Positions 8,987-17,427 of a stretch of 56,458 nt of DNA are shown piece by piece. The stretch spans positions 1 to 56,458 of the forward strand of contig CAIYLH010000102.1 in the NCBI GenBank assembly GCA_903927005.1, given 5' to 3'. The DNA comes from an uncultured Pseudomonadota bacterium (GTDB lineage Bacteria > Pseudomonadota > Gammaproteobacteria > Steroidobacterales > Steroidobacteraceae). Both the position numbers and the translations under genes were made by a program. The notes beneath the pieces are model-generated. The model was given only the letters and a program-made list of their open reading frames with translations. It made no database searches and had not been told where the DNA came from. How positions within the stretch are numbered: the first letter of the stretch is position 1; every line of letters begins with the position of its first letter.

Positions 8987-10728
8987 GCTGCCGCCGTGCC
9001 ATCAAGCAGCTGGTGTCGTTCGATCAACGCGATGAACGCGTCTTCCATCGTTGGGTCCGGCAGTGTTGATGAAGCGACGACTTTCTTGAGTTCGTCTGGG
9101 GGTCCTACCGCGATCAGCTGTCCGCGATAGACTAGCCCGATGCGGTCGCAGTATTCCGCTTCGTCCATAAAGTGAGTCGTAACCATCACGGTCACGCCTT
9201 TCTGAACAACACCGTTGATATGCGCCCAGAACTCACGTCGGGTGATCGGATCGACGCCTGAGGTGGGCTCGTCGAGAAATAGCACGTCGGGGTTATGCAT
9301 CAGCGCGCACGCCAGCGCGAGGCGCTGCTTGTAGCCGAGCGCCAGATCGTTCGGAGGTACGCTTCGGAATGGGCCAAGCCCGAAGGCTTCGTGCATCTCG
9401 CGGATTTTTCGGGCGCCATTGCTGCCGCGCAGGCCGTATGCGCCGGCGAAGAATTCGAGGTTCTGCTGCACGGTGAGGTTGCCGTAGAGCGAGAACTTCT
9501 GCGCCATGTAACCCAACCGCTGGCGGGCCAGCGGCGCGTGGACCTTGAGGTCGATCCCCATTACACGCGCGCGGCCCGCGCTGGGAACAAGCAAGCCGCA
9601 CAGCATCTTGAAGGTCGTCGACTTTCCCGCGCCGTTGGGGCCAAGTAGCCCGAAGATCTCGCCTTGCGGCACTTTGAAGCTGATCCGGTCCGCAGCAGTG
9701 AAGGTGCCGAAATTCTTGGTAAGTCCCTCCGCCTCAATGATTGCGGACGCAATTGCCGCGTCTACTGGTGCAGGGGACATTTGTTTGGCGACTTCTGAGT
9801 CACCTCCGGGGCCGCCGCCGAGGATGTCCATGAACGCGTCCTCAAGGCGCGGCTCGACCGGCTCCAGTTGGGCGCTGGCACCGGCGATGAGCACCTCCAC
9901 GGACGGTGGGGGCGATCCGCTTCGTAGCACCAGCCGGACTCGACTTCCCTGCATCACGCCGTCCAGAATGCTTCGGTCTCGCAGTGCTCGCTGTAAGACC
10001 GCACGGCGGTCTCCGCTGATCGCTGCAATCTGAAAACTTCGTCCCCGTAGTGTTTCAGTAAGCTCCGCTGGGGAACCTGCATAAAGGAGCTGCCCTGCAT
10101 TCATAAGCAGGATGTGACCGCATCGCTCTGCCTCGTCGAGGTATGAGGTCGACCAGACGACGGAGAGGCCGTTCTCGGCCAGCACCGTCACCATTTGCCA
10201 CAGCTCGCGCCTTGAGATTGGATCTACGCCAACGGAGGGCTCATCGAGCAGCAGGATCCTAGGCGTTCCGAGCAGAACGCAAGCGAGGCCGAGTTTCTGC
10301 TTCATGCCGCCTGACAGGTTGCCGGCCAGTCTACTTGTGAACGCAGCAAGGTCCGTGAATGAGAGCAGGCGTTCGAATTCACTCCTGCGTAGCTCCAGTG
10401 GGACACCGCGCAGGTCCGCGTAAAGGGCGAGGTTTTCCAGGACCGTCAGATCCTCATACAAGCCGAATTTTTGCGGCATATAACCGAGCACACGACGCAA
10501 CTCGGCCCCTTGCGAAAGAGGCTCGAGGCCATCGGTGAGGATGTTTCCAGTGCTTGGTTTAAGCAGGCCCGACATCAACCGGATCAGGGTTGTCTTGCCC
10601 GCGCCATCGGGACCGACGATTCCCGTGATCCGCCCCGCGGGTATCTGCGCGCTGATGGACGTCAGCGCTGCCGCGCGCGCTTTTGCATATTGGTAGCCAA
10701 CCCCATCGAGTTGGCCTGCCAAATTCAC
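8983..10728 (-). CDS. ybhF: Two-domain ABC transporter ATPase, YbhF-like
   Basis: The 581-residue protein contains two ABC ATPase domains, as E. coli YbhF does (578 residues). Domain 1 has Walker A GPDGAGKTTL near residue 40, signature LSGGMKQKL and Walker B ILLLDEPSVGVD. Domain 2 has Walker A GPNGAGKSTT near residue 366 and Walker B VLFLDEPTSGVD, but its signature is altered to LALGYKQRL. A linker of about 70 residues joins them. It should power the two ABC-2 permeases. The start overlaps the membrane-fusion gene by 4 bp. Confidence 0.92.
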   Translation of the reverse strand: MNLAGQLDGVGYQYAKARAAALTSISAQIPAGRITGIVGPDGAGKTTLIRLMSGLLKPSTGNILTDGLEPLSQGAELRRVLGYMPQKFGLYEDLTVLENLALYADLRGVPLELRRSEFERLLSFTDLAAFTSRLAGNLSGGMKQKLGLACVLLGTPRILLLDEPSVGVDPISRRELWQMVTVLAENGLSVVWSTSYLDEAERCGHILLMNAGQLLYAGSPAELTETLRGRSFQIAAISGDRRAVLQRALRDRSILDGVMQGSRVRLVLRSGSPPPSVEVLIAGASAQLEPVEPRLEDAFMDILGGGPGGDSEVAKQMSPAPVDAAIASAIIEAEGLTKNFGTFTAADRISFKVPQGEIFGLLGPNGAGKSTTFKMLCGLLVPSAGRARVMGIDLKVHAPLARQRLGYMAQKFSLYGNLTVQQNLEFFAGAYGLRGSNGARKIREMHEAFGLGPFRSVPPNDLALGYKQRLALACALMHNPDVLFLDEPTSGVDPITRREFWAHINGVVQKGVTVMVTTHFMDEAEYCDRIGLVYRGQLIAVGPPDELKKVVASSTLPDPTMEDAFIALIERHQLLDGTAAA

Positions 10729-11741
10729 GGCCGGTCCTTAGCCGCCGTCGCCCGGTCTAGGCGCACGCTGACCGGCATCCCTTGACGTAGTCCCGGGTCC
10801 GAATCGGTGACGATCACACGGGCCCGATAGACGAGGCTGGTACGCAGGTCGGTCGTCTCTACGTTCTTCGGCGTGAATTCAGCGGTCGGCGATACAAAGC
10901 CAATGTGGCCGTGATACGGCTGGTCCGGCCGGGAATCTGTGTATAGAAGGACGCGTTGGCCTGAGGGGACCTTCCCCAGATCTGCCTCGGCGACGTAGAC
11001 ACGCGCCCAGATGGGGGCGCGCAGCGACAGCGTGAATGCAGATGCGCCGGCGGCGAGAATCGCACCTGGTTCGATGGCGCGGGTCAGAACGGTGCCGTCG
11101 GCCGGTGCCACCAGGACGGCGTCCTCCAGGCGCTGTGTAGCCTGTGCGGCGAGTGAGAGCGCTCGCTTTTCATTGGCTTGTGCCTCCGCAATCTCCTGCT
11201 TTCGGTAGCCGTTCTGCAGCGAAGAAAGGGCCGCTTCGGCAGACACCAGGCGCGCTTGCGCCTGGTCGCGGGAGGCCGCCGCGTCCTCGTAAGTACGCAC
11301 CGCGACGGCGCCTGTGTCCTTGAGTTGCTGCTGCCGCGCGTACTGCTGCTGCGCGTTGGTGAGCGCCGCCCTTCTCTCGGCAAGCATTGCTCGCGCTTGT
11401 GCGACTTCCTCCGAACGGTATCCAGACCTTAGCAGTGCGACTCGTGCCGAAATAGCTGCCGCATTGGCTAGCGCCTCGTCTTGCTGGAGTTTGAGCGGAA
11501 CTGAATCTAAGCCAGCCATCACCTGACCCACCTGTACGCTCTCGCCTTCGTCCACGTTGACGACGGCAACTTTGCCCGCGACGCGAAAACCGAGGGTAAC
11601 GTCGCGAATGTCGATGTTGCCGTAGAGCTGTAAGTCGTCGTCGTGGGCTCGGTGTACAACCGTCACATAGCCGAGTGCGGCAGCGCTAGCTGCTACCAGC
11701 ACCAGAAGGGCGACACGCCGTTGTGGTGTGAGACTTTTCAT
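10725..11741 (-). CDS. ybhG: HlyD-family membrane fusion protein, YbhG-like
   Basis: The 338-residue periplasmic adaptor would connect the inner-membrane ABC exporter to the NodT channel. It has one N-terminal membrane anchor (residues 10-28), the motif LYGNIDIRDVTLGFRVAGKV that closely resembles the YbhG start, a long coiled-coil hairpin (about 85-215) and a C-terminal beta-barrel region. Its ATG overlaps the TetR stop (ATGA) and its own stop overlaps the ATPase start, so it is part of one tightly coupled operon. Confidence 0.92.
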   Translation of the reverse strand: MKSLTPQRRVALLVLVAASAAALGYVTVVHRAHDDDLQLYGNIDIRDVTLGFRVAGKVAVVNVDEGESVQVGQVMAGLDSVPLKLQQDEALANAAAISARVALLRSGYRSEEVAQARAMLAERRAALTNAQQQYARQQQLKDTGAVAVRTYEDAAASRDQAQARLVSAEAALSSLQNGYRKQEIAEAQANEKRALSLAAQATQRLEDAVLVAPADGTVLTRAIEPGAILAAGASAFTLSLRAPIWARVYVAEADLGKVPSGQRVLLYTDSRPDQPYHGHIGFVSPTAEFTPKNVETTDLRTSLVYRARVIVTDSDPGLRQGMPVSVRLDRATAAKDRP

Positions 11742-12382
11742 GGGGTTCCTTGAGGCGAAAGTCCGCGAATCGCCCAGTCCAGGCGCTGCAGAATATGATC
11801 ACGATTCCTTGCGACGCGATTCAGAGCGCTGGCTATGGATTTTGAAAACAAGGGAGGCCCCTGCCAGCCCGAGGCAAGCAATCTAGGTAACCCGACCGAG
11901 CCCATCAAGAAACACAGCACCTGTAGCGGCTCCTCACTGACTATCGCTCCAGCGGACTGCGCCTCTGAAATTAGCTGGACGAGAAGTTTGGGGTGCCTTG
12001 CAGTGAGCGAACTCAGAAAGCGGCGCGCACTAGGGTCGTTTCCGACCGCCGCTGTGAAGAGTCGGCCGATGAATTCGTCGTTTTCGGCGCTGAAATCAAC
12101 TAGTTGGAGGATCGTCTGCCGCAGTCGGTCGAGTGGGGCCGCTTCACTGTCGGCGAGCAGCACGACCCGTTCGAGCAGCGGCGCATACCACTCCTCGATG
12201 AGCTGTTCGACGAACGCATCTCGGGTGCCAAAGTGGTAGACGAAGCTGCCGAGATTGGCGCCCGCTGCGGTGGCTACGGCCCGAACCGTCAAGGCTTGAA
12301 AGCCGTCTCTTAGGGCAATTTCTCGCCCGGAGACCATCAACAGGTCACGCGCAGATGGCTTTGACGCAGTGGAAGCGGCCAT
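11738..12382 (-). CDS. TetR-family repressor of the efflux operon (CecR-like)
   Basis: From the ATG at 12382 this encodes 214 residues. The N-terminal TetR helix-turn-helix is seen in TVRAVATAAGANLGSFVYHF (about residues 32-51), and the C-terminal ligand domain is less conserved. The order TetR-HlyD-ATPase-permease-permease equals E. coli cecR-ybhGFSR, whose regulator responds to antibiotics. The frame stays open upstream to 12514, but that part would overlap virB2, and the palindromic operator sits just before 12382, so the shorter start is preferred. Probable autorepressor of the whole operon. Confidence 0.88.
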   Translation of the reverse strand: MAASTASKPSARDLLMVSGREIALRDGFQALTVRAVATAAGANLGSFVYHFGTRDAFVEQLIEEWYAPLLERVVLLADSEAAPLDRLRQTILQLVDFSAENDEFIGRLFTAAVGNDPSARRFLSSLTARHPKLLVQLISEAQSAGAIVSEEPLQVLCFLMGSVGLPRLLASGWQGPPLFSKSIASALNRVARNRDHILQRLDWAIRGLSPQGTP

Positions 12383-12389
12383 CCTTAGT

Positions 12390-12395
12390 ATTATA
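12390..12395 (-). promoter_or_regulatory. -10 element (TATAAT) of the tetR-efflux operon
   Basis: On the minus strand a perfect TATAAT lies 7 bases before the tetR ATG, overlapping the palindromic operator. With usual spacing, transcription would begin at or next to the ATG, implying a leaderless or near-leaderless tetR message. The -35 region is T-rich without a clear consensus. Confidence 0.5.
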
Positions 12396-12406
12396 CAGCC
12401 GTATAA
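12391..12406. promoter_or_regulatory. Palindromic TetR operator
   Basis: TTATAC-AGCC-GTATAA is a perfect 6-bp inverted repeat with a 4-base spacer. It sits between the divergent tetR and virB2 genes and overlaps the tetR -10 element. This position and symmetry are typical of an autoregulatory TetR binding site. Binding here would block tetR-efflux transcription and could also affect the virB promoter, about 100 bp from virB2. Confidence 0.6.
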
Positions 12407-12503
12407 ATAAAAGAAAAGAATAAGTGGACGAATGCGCCGGATTCGTCGCTCAGCGATTGGCGTGAGGTAGGTGATGCTGGTCTCCACTTTCCGAGGAGCC
12501 GTC

Positions 12504-12791
12504 ATGTCCAGCACCCTTGTATCGCGCGTCCTTTCCCTCCCGTACCTGACCCTGCTCGCCGCGCCGGTCGTCGCCCAGACCAGTCCGTTTGCGACCGGTG
12601 CGACAGCCTTTCAGAGCAATCTGCTCGCGATCCTGACTCCAATCGCCGTCATAGCGGTCATGGCGCTAGGCGTAGGCGCCTGGTTCAACCGCATCAGTTG
12701 GAGCTCAGCGATCGGCGGGGCCGTTGGCATCCTGCTGGTGTTCGGAGCGCCGCAGGTAGTCACGTGGATTCGGGGACTTGCCGGTGTCTAG
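12504..12791 (+). CDS. virB2: VirB2-like major pilin
   Basis: The 95-residue protein is the likely pilin subunit of the conjugative pilus. It has a signal peptide ending near VVAQTS (about residue 25), followed by two hydrophobic helices (LLAILTPIAVIAVMALGVGAW and AIGGAVGILLVFGAPQVV) separated by a short polar loop, which is the TrbC/VirB2 pattern. The start at 12504 is chosen because GAGGAG lies 5 bases upstream; the frame opens earlier at 12471. It begins the virB2-virB11 operon. Confidence 0.85.
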   Translation: MSSTLVSRVLSLPYLTLLAAPVVAQTSPFATGATAFQSNLLAILTPIAVIAVMALGVGAWFNRISWSSAIGGAVGILLVFGAPQVVTWIRGLAGV

Positions 12792-13164
12792 TAGGGCCGC
12801 TTCAAATGTGAGGGGGCGCCTGCATATAGACCCTCTCTTTGTCGGAATGACCCGACCGGCAATGGCAATCGGCGTGCCCTACATCGCAGTACTGGCCAAC
12901 GCGCTGCTGACTCTGGAGCTCTTTCTCGTGACCAGAAATCTGTTGTCGCTGCTCACAGCGCTGCCGCTGCACGGCCTGGCATGGATCGTTTGTCTGAACG
13001 AGCCGCGATATTTCGAACTGATAAAGGTCTTTGTATCGACCCGTCGTCGTGGTCGCTTCGCTCGCCGCGGCAGGTGGAAGGTCGTCAGCTACGCACCCTT
13101 CTCCGGACGGCGTCGAAACAAAGAATTCGTAACAGTGCCTATCAGTTTGGAGGTTGAAAAATGA
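12784..13164 (+). CDS. virB3: VirB3-like inner-membrane protein
   Basis: A protein of about 126 residues with the VirB3 hallmarks: a short N-terminus with DPLFVGMTRPAM and a pair of hydrophobic helices (about residues 26-60) followed by a basic C-terminal tail. VirB3 associates with VirB4 at the channel base. The start is either GTG 12784 or TTG 12778; both overlap the end of virB2. The stop overlaps the ATG of virB4 by 4 bp. Confidence 0.85.
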   Translation: MSSRAASNVRGRLHIDPLFVGMTRPAMAIGVPYIAVLANALLTLELFLVTRNLLSLLTALPLHGLAWIVCLNEPRYFELIKVFVSTRRRGRFARRGRWKVVSYAPFSGRRRNKEFVTVPISLEVEK

Positions 13165-15623
13165 TCTCTCTGCGCCGCCTAGCGCGGCCGTCTAGTGAAA
13201 CGGCTGCCGCGTCAGTTCAGATCCCTTTCCGCGCACTGGTCACTCCCTACGTTGTATGCACATCCTCGGGTGACTTCCTTCGTACCTGGAAGTTGCGTGG
13301 TCAGGGATTCGAGTGTGCGGAATCCGCAGACCTAAATTCCGCGCATAGGCGCTTGGCAGTCTGGCTGAGAAGCATCGCAGCCCCTGACGTTGCGATCTGG
13401 ACCCACATAATCCGCCGCAGGGCACACGCAGTCCTGACCGGTAATCCACCCGATGGCTTTGCCCGCGAGTTGGCGGACCGCTATCAGAAGCGTCTTGACG
13501 CGGAAACACTCTGGGCCAACGAGCTGTATCTGACGATTGTCCATCGCCGCCGACCCGACGCCGTTGCCGGTGGTGCGCCACTGCTTGCGGAGGTATCGAG
13601 CGACACAGATCGTGTGGCGCGGAACGCCGCACTGGATGCGCTGGATAAGCTGGCCCAGCAGGTAGAGGCAGCATTAGGCAGTTACGGCCCAGAGGCCCTG
13701 TGCACGTATGAGCACCATGGATGCCGCTACTCCGAGCTGCTCGAATTTCTCGCCCTATTAGTCAACGGCGAACATCAGCGGATGCCTTTGCCTACCGCCC
13801 CGCTTGAGGAGGTGCTCGCAACCTCGAGATTACTGATCGGTTGGGAAACGCTGGAGTACCGTCAGCCGACGACTACTCGTTTGGGTGCGTTCCTAGGTAT
13901 CAAGGAATATCCGTCGTCGACCACGCCGGGGTTGCTCAACGGTCTGCTCGCTGCGCCGTTCGCATTTATCCTGACGCAAAGCTTTTCATTTATCTCAAAG
14001 CCAACCGCAATGGGCTTGTTGTCCAGACAGGCGCAGCGGATGAAGAACTCAGCTGATGCAGCTGTGTCCCAGGCACACGCGCTCACTTTGGCGCTCGACC
14101 AACTCGCCAGCAACGAGTTTGTACTCGGCGATCATCATTTGTCGCTGCAGATCCTCGGCGCGCCGCAGGACGCAAGCGTCGACCGGCCCGCAGCCGAGCT
14201 GCGCTCGCTTGGAGAATCGCTCGCGCTGGCTCGCTCTACTTTTGCGGATTGTGGGATCGTCACTGCGCGCGAGGATGTTGCGTTGGAATCAGCATTCTGG
14301 GCGCAGCTGCCTGGAAACTTCTCTCCGCGTCCACGGTTGTCGCCAATCACGAGCCGCAATTTTTGTGCTCTTTCGGCCTATCACAACTATCCATCTGGCC
14401 GTTTGGCCGGCAATCATTGGGGGGACGCTCTGGCGGTGTTCAAGACGGCAGCGGGATCGCCCTACAATTTCTCGTTGCACGCCTCAGATCCAGCGGAGCC
14501 TTCAGGTGGTAGCCGCCGCGACACAGGACATACATTCATCTGCGGACCGACCGGTTCTGGCAAGACCGTGTTCGTTGGATTTTGCATCTGCATGCTCCTT
14601 CGACAAAACGTCACTCAGGTGGTCTTCGACAAGGACCGTGGACTGGAGGTTCTCGTCCGTGCTTTGGGCGGTACCTATCTGCCGCTATCCCGCGGAGTCC
14701 CGACGGGGTGCAATCCTTTACAGCTAGCGGAAACGCCAGAGAACGTCGCGTTCCTCCGGCGGTGGTTGTTGACGTTGCTGGCGCGCCCTGGGCGTCCACT
14801 ATCCGTGCGCGAGGAGGCGGAAGTCGACCATGCACTAAGCGGCGTACTCAGCCTGCACCACGCTGATCGCCGCTTGTCGCGGCTGCTCGAGTTCATGGAT
14901 CCAACAGCCGCTGAAGGTCTGCACGCGCGGCTGGCGCCATGGTGCCAGTCCGGCGGCGGCGTCCACAGTTGGGTATTCGATTCCGGCGACGACACTGTGC
15001 TGGCTGCTTTATCGAGCCAATCGCTCGTCGGCTTCGACATGTCCGCTGTGATCGGAGACGCCGAAGTAAGAAGCCCGCTAACTCTCTATCTGTTTCATCT
15101 AGTCGAGCATCTCCTCGACGGTCGCCGTCTTGTTGCATGGCTAGACGAGTTCTCGCGTTTGGTAGATGACCCGGGTTTCGCAAGTCTCGCCAGCGATGGT
15201 TGCAAGACGTGGCGTAAACGCAATGGCGTGATCGCATTCGCGACCCAGAGCCCAACCGACGTTCTTAAAAGCCCCATTGCCCGTGCCGTGGTTGAGCAGA
15301 CCCCGACAAAGATCCTCTTCCCCAATGCCGATGCCCAATCAGCGGACTACATCGATGGGCTGGGCTTGTCGGAGCGCGAACTCCAACTGTTGCGCACTGA
15401 TCTTTCGCCAGGCTCCCGGCGGTTTCTGATCAAGCAGTCACAGGAAAGTCTAGTCGCAGAGCTTGACCTTGGCGGTTTCGAGCAGGAACTGGCTGTGATA
15501 TCTGGCCGCACAGAAACCGCGGAACGCGTTCACGCTCTTATTGCGACTTACGGCGCCTCGCCGTCGAGTTGGCTGCCCCACCTTATGCAATATAAATCGT
15601 CCTACGCAGCAGGAGTCAGGTAA
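13161..15623 (+). CDS. virB4: VirB4 type IV secretion ATPase
   Basis: The 820-residue ATPase energises pilus assembly and substrate transfer. The CagE/TrbE/VirB4 N-terminal domain (about residues 170-390) is followed by the RecA-like ATPase domain with Walker A GPTGSGKT at residues 462-469 and Walker B LVAWLDEFSRL near residue 660. Length is normal for the family. It overlaps virB3 (ATGA) and virB5 (TAATG), consistent with one transcript. Both motor motifs are intact, so the gene looks functional. Confidence 0.95.
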   Translation: MISLRRLARPSSETAAASVQIPFRALVTPYVVCTSSGDFLRTWKLRGQGFECAESADLNSAHRRLAVWLRSIAAPDVAIWTHIIRRRAHAVLTGNPPDGFARELADRYQKRLDAETLWANELYLTIVHRRRPDAVAGGAPLLAEVSSDTDRVARNAALDALDKLAQQVEAALGSYGPEALCTYEHHGCRYSELLEFLALLVNGEHQRMPLPTAPLEEVLATSRLLIGWETLEYRQPTTTRLGAFLGIKEYPSSTTPGLLNGLLAAPFAFILTQSFSFISKPTAMGLLSRQAQRMKNSADAAVSQAHALTLALDQLASNEFVLGDHHLSLQILGAPQDASVDRPAAELRSLGESLALARSTFADCGIVTAREDVALESAFWAQLPGNFSPRPRLSPITSRNFCALSAYHNYPSGRLAGNHWGDALAVFKTAAGSPYNFSLHASDPAEPSGGSRRDTGHTFICGPTGSGKTVFVGFCICMLLRQNVTQVVFDKDRGLEVLVRALGGTYLPLSRGVPTGCNPLQLAETPENVAFLRRWLLTLLARPGRPLSVREEAEVDHALSGVLSLHHADRRLSRLLEFMDPTAAEGLHARLAPWCQSGGGVHSWVFDSGDDTVLAALSSQSLVGFDMSAVIGDAEVRSPLTLYLFHLVEHLLDGRRLVAWLDEFSRLVDDPGFASLASDGCKTWRKRNGVIAFATQSPTDVLKSPIARAVVEQTPTKILFPNADAQSADYIDGLGLSERELQLLRTDLSPGSRRFLIKQSQESLVAELDLGGFEQELAVISGRTETAERVHALIATYGASPSSWLPHLMQYKSSYAAGVR

Positions 15624-16348
15624 TGAAATCATTCGTCAAGCGGACAATTTTTGTGGGAGTCCTTAGCGCTGTGATTGCAGCGGAGGCGCGCGCGACTATT
15701 CCGGTTGTGGACATCGCCGCCATTCAGCAGCTTCTGCAGCAGATGAGCGCCTGGCAGCAACAATTGCGCGCGATGCAGTCTCAGCTTAGCCAGCTACAGC
15801 AGACCCACCAGGCCTTAACCGGTAGACGTGGCATGGAACGACTGCTGCTGCAGACCGCGATGGATCGAAACTATCTTCCGCCTGACCTGGCTGGAATAGG
15901 AGCATTTTCTACTGGCACAGCAGCGAGCTACAGAGATCTCTCAAATACCATCCGCGATCTCGCTGCCACCGCGGCGCGACTAACTGCTGCGGACATCGCT
16001 CGGCTGCCGGCGCAGGAGCGGACGCTCCTGGAAACCGCTCGTCTTACCGCTGCGGAAAACCAAGCTGTGACGCAGTTGGCGTACTCGCACAGTAGCAGTC
16101 GATTCGCGCAACTTTCCACATTGATTGACAAGATCGGGGCGACGCCAGATCTAAAAGCGATAGCTGAACTGCAAGGCAGAATTGGTGCTGAGCAGGCGAT
16201 GCTCGCTAATGACGGCGTCAAGCTGCAATCCTATGGCTATGCGGTAAGTGCACAGCGTGTGGCGCTGGACGCAAGGACTCGTGAAGAGATCGTTCATGGA
16301 CACGGCTCATTTTCGGCGCGGTTTCAGCCGACGCCGCCGGCTCCGTAA
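15623..16348 (+). CDS. virB5: VirB5-like minor pilin / adhesin
   Basis: The 241-residue secreted protein has a signal peptide (residues 1 to about 24, ending ARAT) and a glutamine-rich coiled coil (about residues 30-65) followed by a helical domain, as in VirB5/TraC pilus-tip proteins. VirB5 proteins vary in sequence, so the call rests on position between virB4 and virB6, size and the helical pattern. TAATG overlaps at both ends show tight translational coupling. Confidence 0.82.
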   Translation: MKSFVKRTIFVGVLSAVIAAEARATIPVVDIAAIQQLLQQMSAWQQQLRAMQSQLSQLQQTHQALTGRRGMERLLLQTAMDRNYLPPDLAGIGAFSTGTAASYRDLSNTIRDLAATAARLTAADIARLPAQERTLLETARLTAAENQAVTQLAYSHSSSRFAQLSTLIDKIGATPDLKAIAELQGRIGAEQAMLANDGVKLQSYGYAVSAQRVALDARTREEIVHGHGSFSARFQPTPPAP

Positions 16349-17259
16349 TGTTCTTTCAGACATTCTGGACGTGGCTGACAGACAGGTTATCGACCTACAT
16401 CAGTAGTCACACGGCCGAGGTGGCCGCTGCGATCTCACCGGTCGCGGCAGTACTGGCAGCGATTTACGTGATGGTGTGGGGATATCTGCATTTGCGCGGA
16501 CGCATAGACGAACCAATTATGGAAGCGTCGATACGAGTAATTCGCCTTGTTGTTGTATTTGGCGTGGGGCTTCATCTTTGGATGTACCACGCAGTAGTTA
16601 CCGAGGTCTTTTTCAAAGGGCCCGATGAGCTTGCGGCGCGTTTGGTCGGGGCCGAAACGCCAATAGCGACGATCGACGCGATCTGGTCTAGAGGCGCGCT
16701 GGTCGCAGCGACGCTGTGGGACAAGGGAAGTGTCCTCTCAGGTGATATAGGTTTTTACATCGCCGGAGTTGTCGTCTACCTGCTCGTCGGATTCTGCTGC
16801 GTCTACACGCTCTTTCTGCTTTCCCTCGCCAAGATAGCGGTCTCCGTGCTGCTTGCGATTGGCCCGATATTTATCCTAATGACTCTGTTCGAATCAACCC
16901 GCCGCTATTTCGACGCGTGGGTACAGGAATTGGCGAACTACGCGTTGGTCTCAGTCGTGACGGTGATGGTTAGCGTGCTGATTCTCGATCTTGTCAAAGC
17001 ATACGCTGATCAAACTGCGGCTCGAGGCGAGGCCCTTGTGACCGTCGACGCACTAAATCTTGCTCTCGCGGCGGGGCTGGTGATCCTCGTGCTTCGGCAG
17101 GTTCTTCCTATTGCTGCACGACTCGCCGGTGGCTTTGCGCTGTCGACCTTTGGTGCCGTCGAAATTCTTACACAGCGCTTTAGCGCAGCGGCTACGGGGA
17201 CGGCAATTATTACAGCATCCACGTTAGCGGCTGTTGCGAGCAACGAAGATGCGGACTGA
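16348..17259 (+). CDS. virB6: VirB6/TrbL-like polytopic channel protein
   Basis: The 303-residue integral membrane protein has five or six hydrophobic segments (near residues 25-48, 62-85, 135-160, 165-185, 195-215 and 225-250), and the TrbL/VirB6 region is recognisable in the central stretch ending PIFILMTLFESTRRYFDAW. It would form part of the inner-membrane translocation channel. It starts on the TAATG overlap with virB5. Confidence 0.88.
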   Translation: MFFQTFWTWLTDRLSTYISSHTAEVAAAISPVAAVLAAIYVMVWGYLHLRGRIDEPIMEASIRVIRLVVVFGVGLHLWMYHAVVTEVFFKGPDELAARLVGAETPIATIDAIWSRGALVAATLWDKGSVLSGDIGFYIAGVVVYLLVGFCCVYTLFLLSLAKIAVSVLLAIGPIFILMTLFESTRRYFDAWVQELANYALVSVVTVMVSVLILDLVKAYADQTAARGEALVTVDALNLALAAGLVILVLRQVLPIAARLAGGFALSTFGAVEILTQRFSAAATGTAIITASTLAAVASNEDAD

Positions 17260-17292
17260 TGTTCGTAAAACCCACGTTTAGAGGCCATGCAG

Positions 17293-17427
17293 TGAAAAAT
17301 ATTCCCGCTGTGATTCTGCTCCTTTCTCTCTGTGCGTGTGCATTAGCGCGAGATCCACCTGCATGTCGCGGCCATCTTCGGCCGATCAATACGCCACTTC
17401 AGGAGCACGATAATGCACAGCGCTGAC
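17293..17427 (+). CDS. virB7: VirB7-like small lipoprotein
   Basis: A 44-residue protein starting at GTG 17293. It has a hydrophobic signal (IPAVILLLSLC) ending in a lipobox LCAC (lipidated Cys16), then a short mature part with one further cysteine and a PIN motif near residues 31-33. Small lipoproteins of this form in this position are VirB7 family members, which stabilise VirB9 at the outer membrane. It overlaps the start of virB8 by 15 bp. It is easy to miss because it is short and starts with GTG. Confidence 0.75.
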
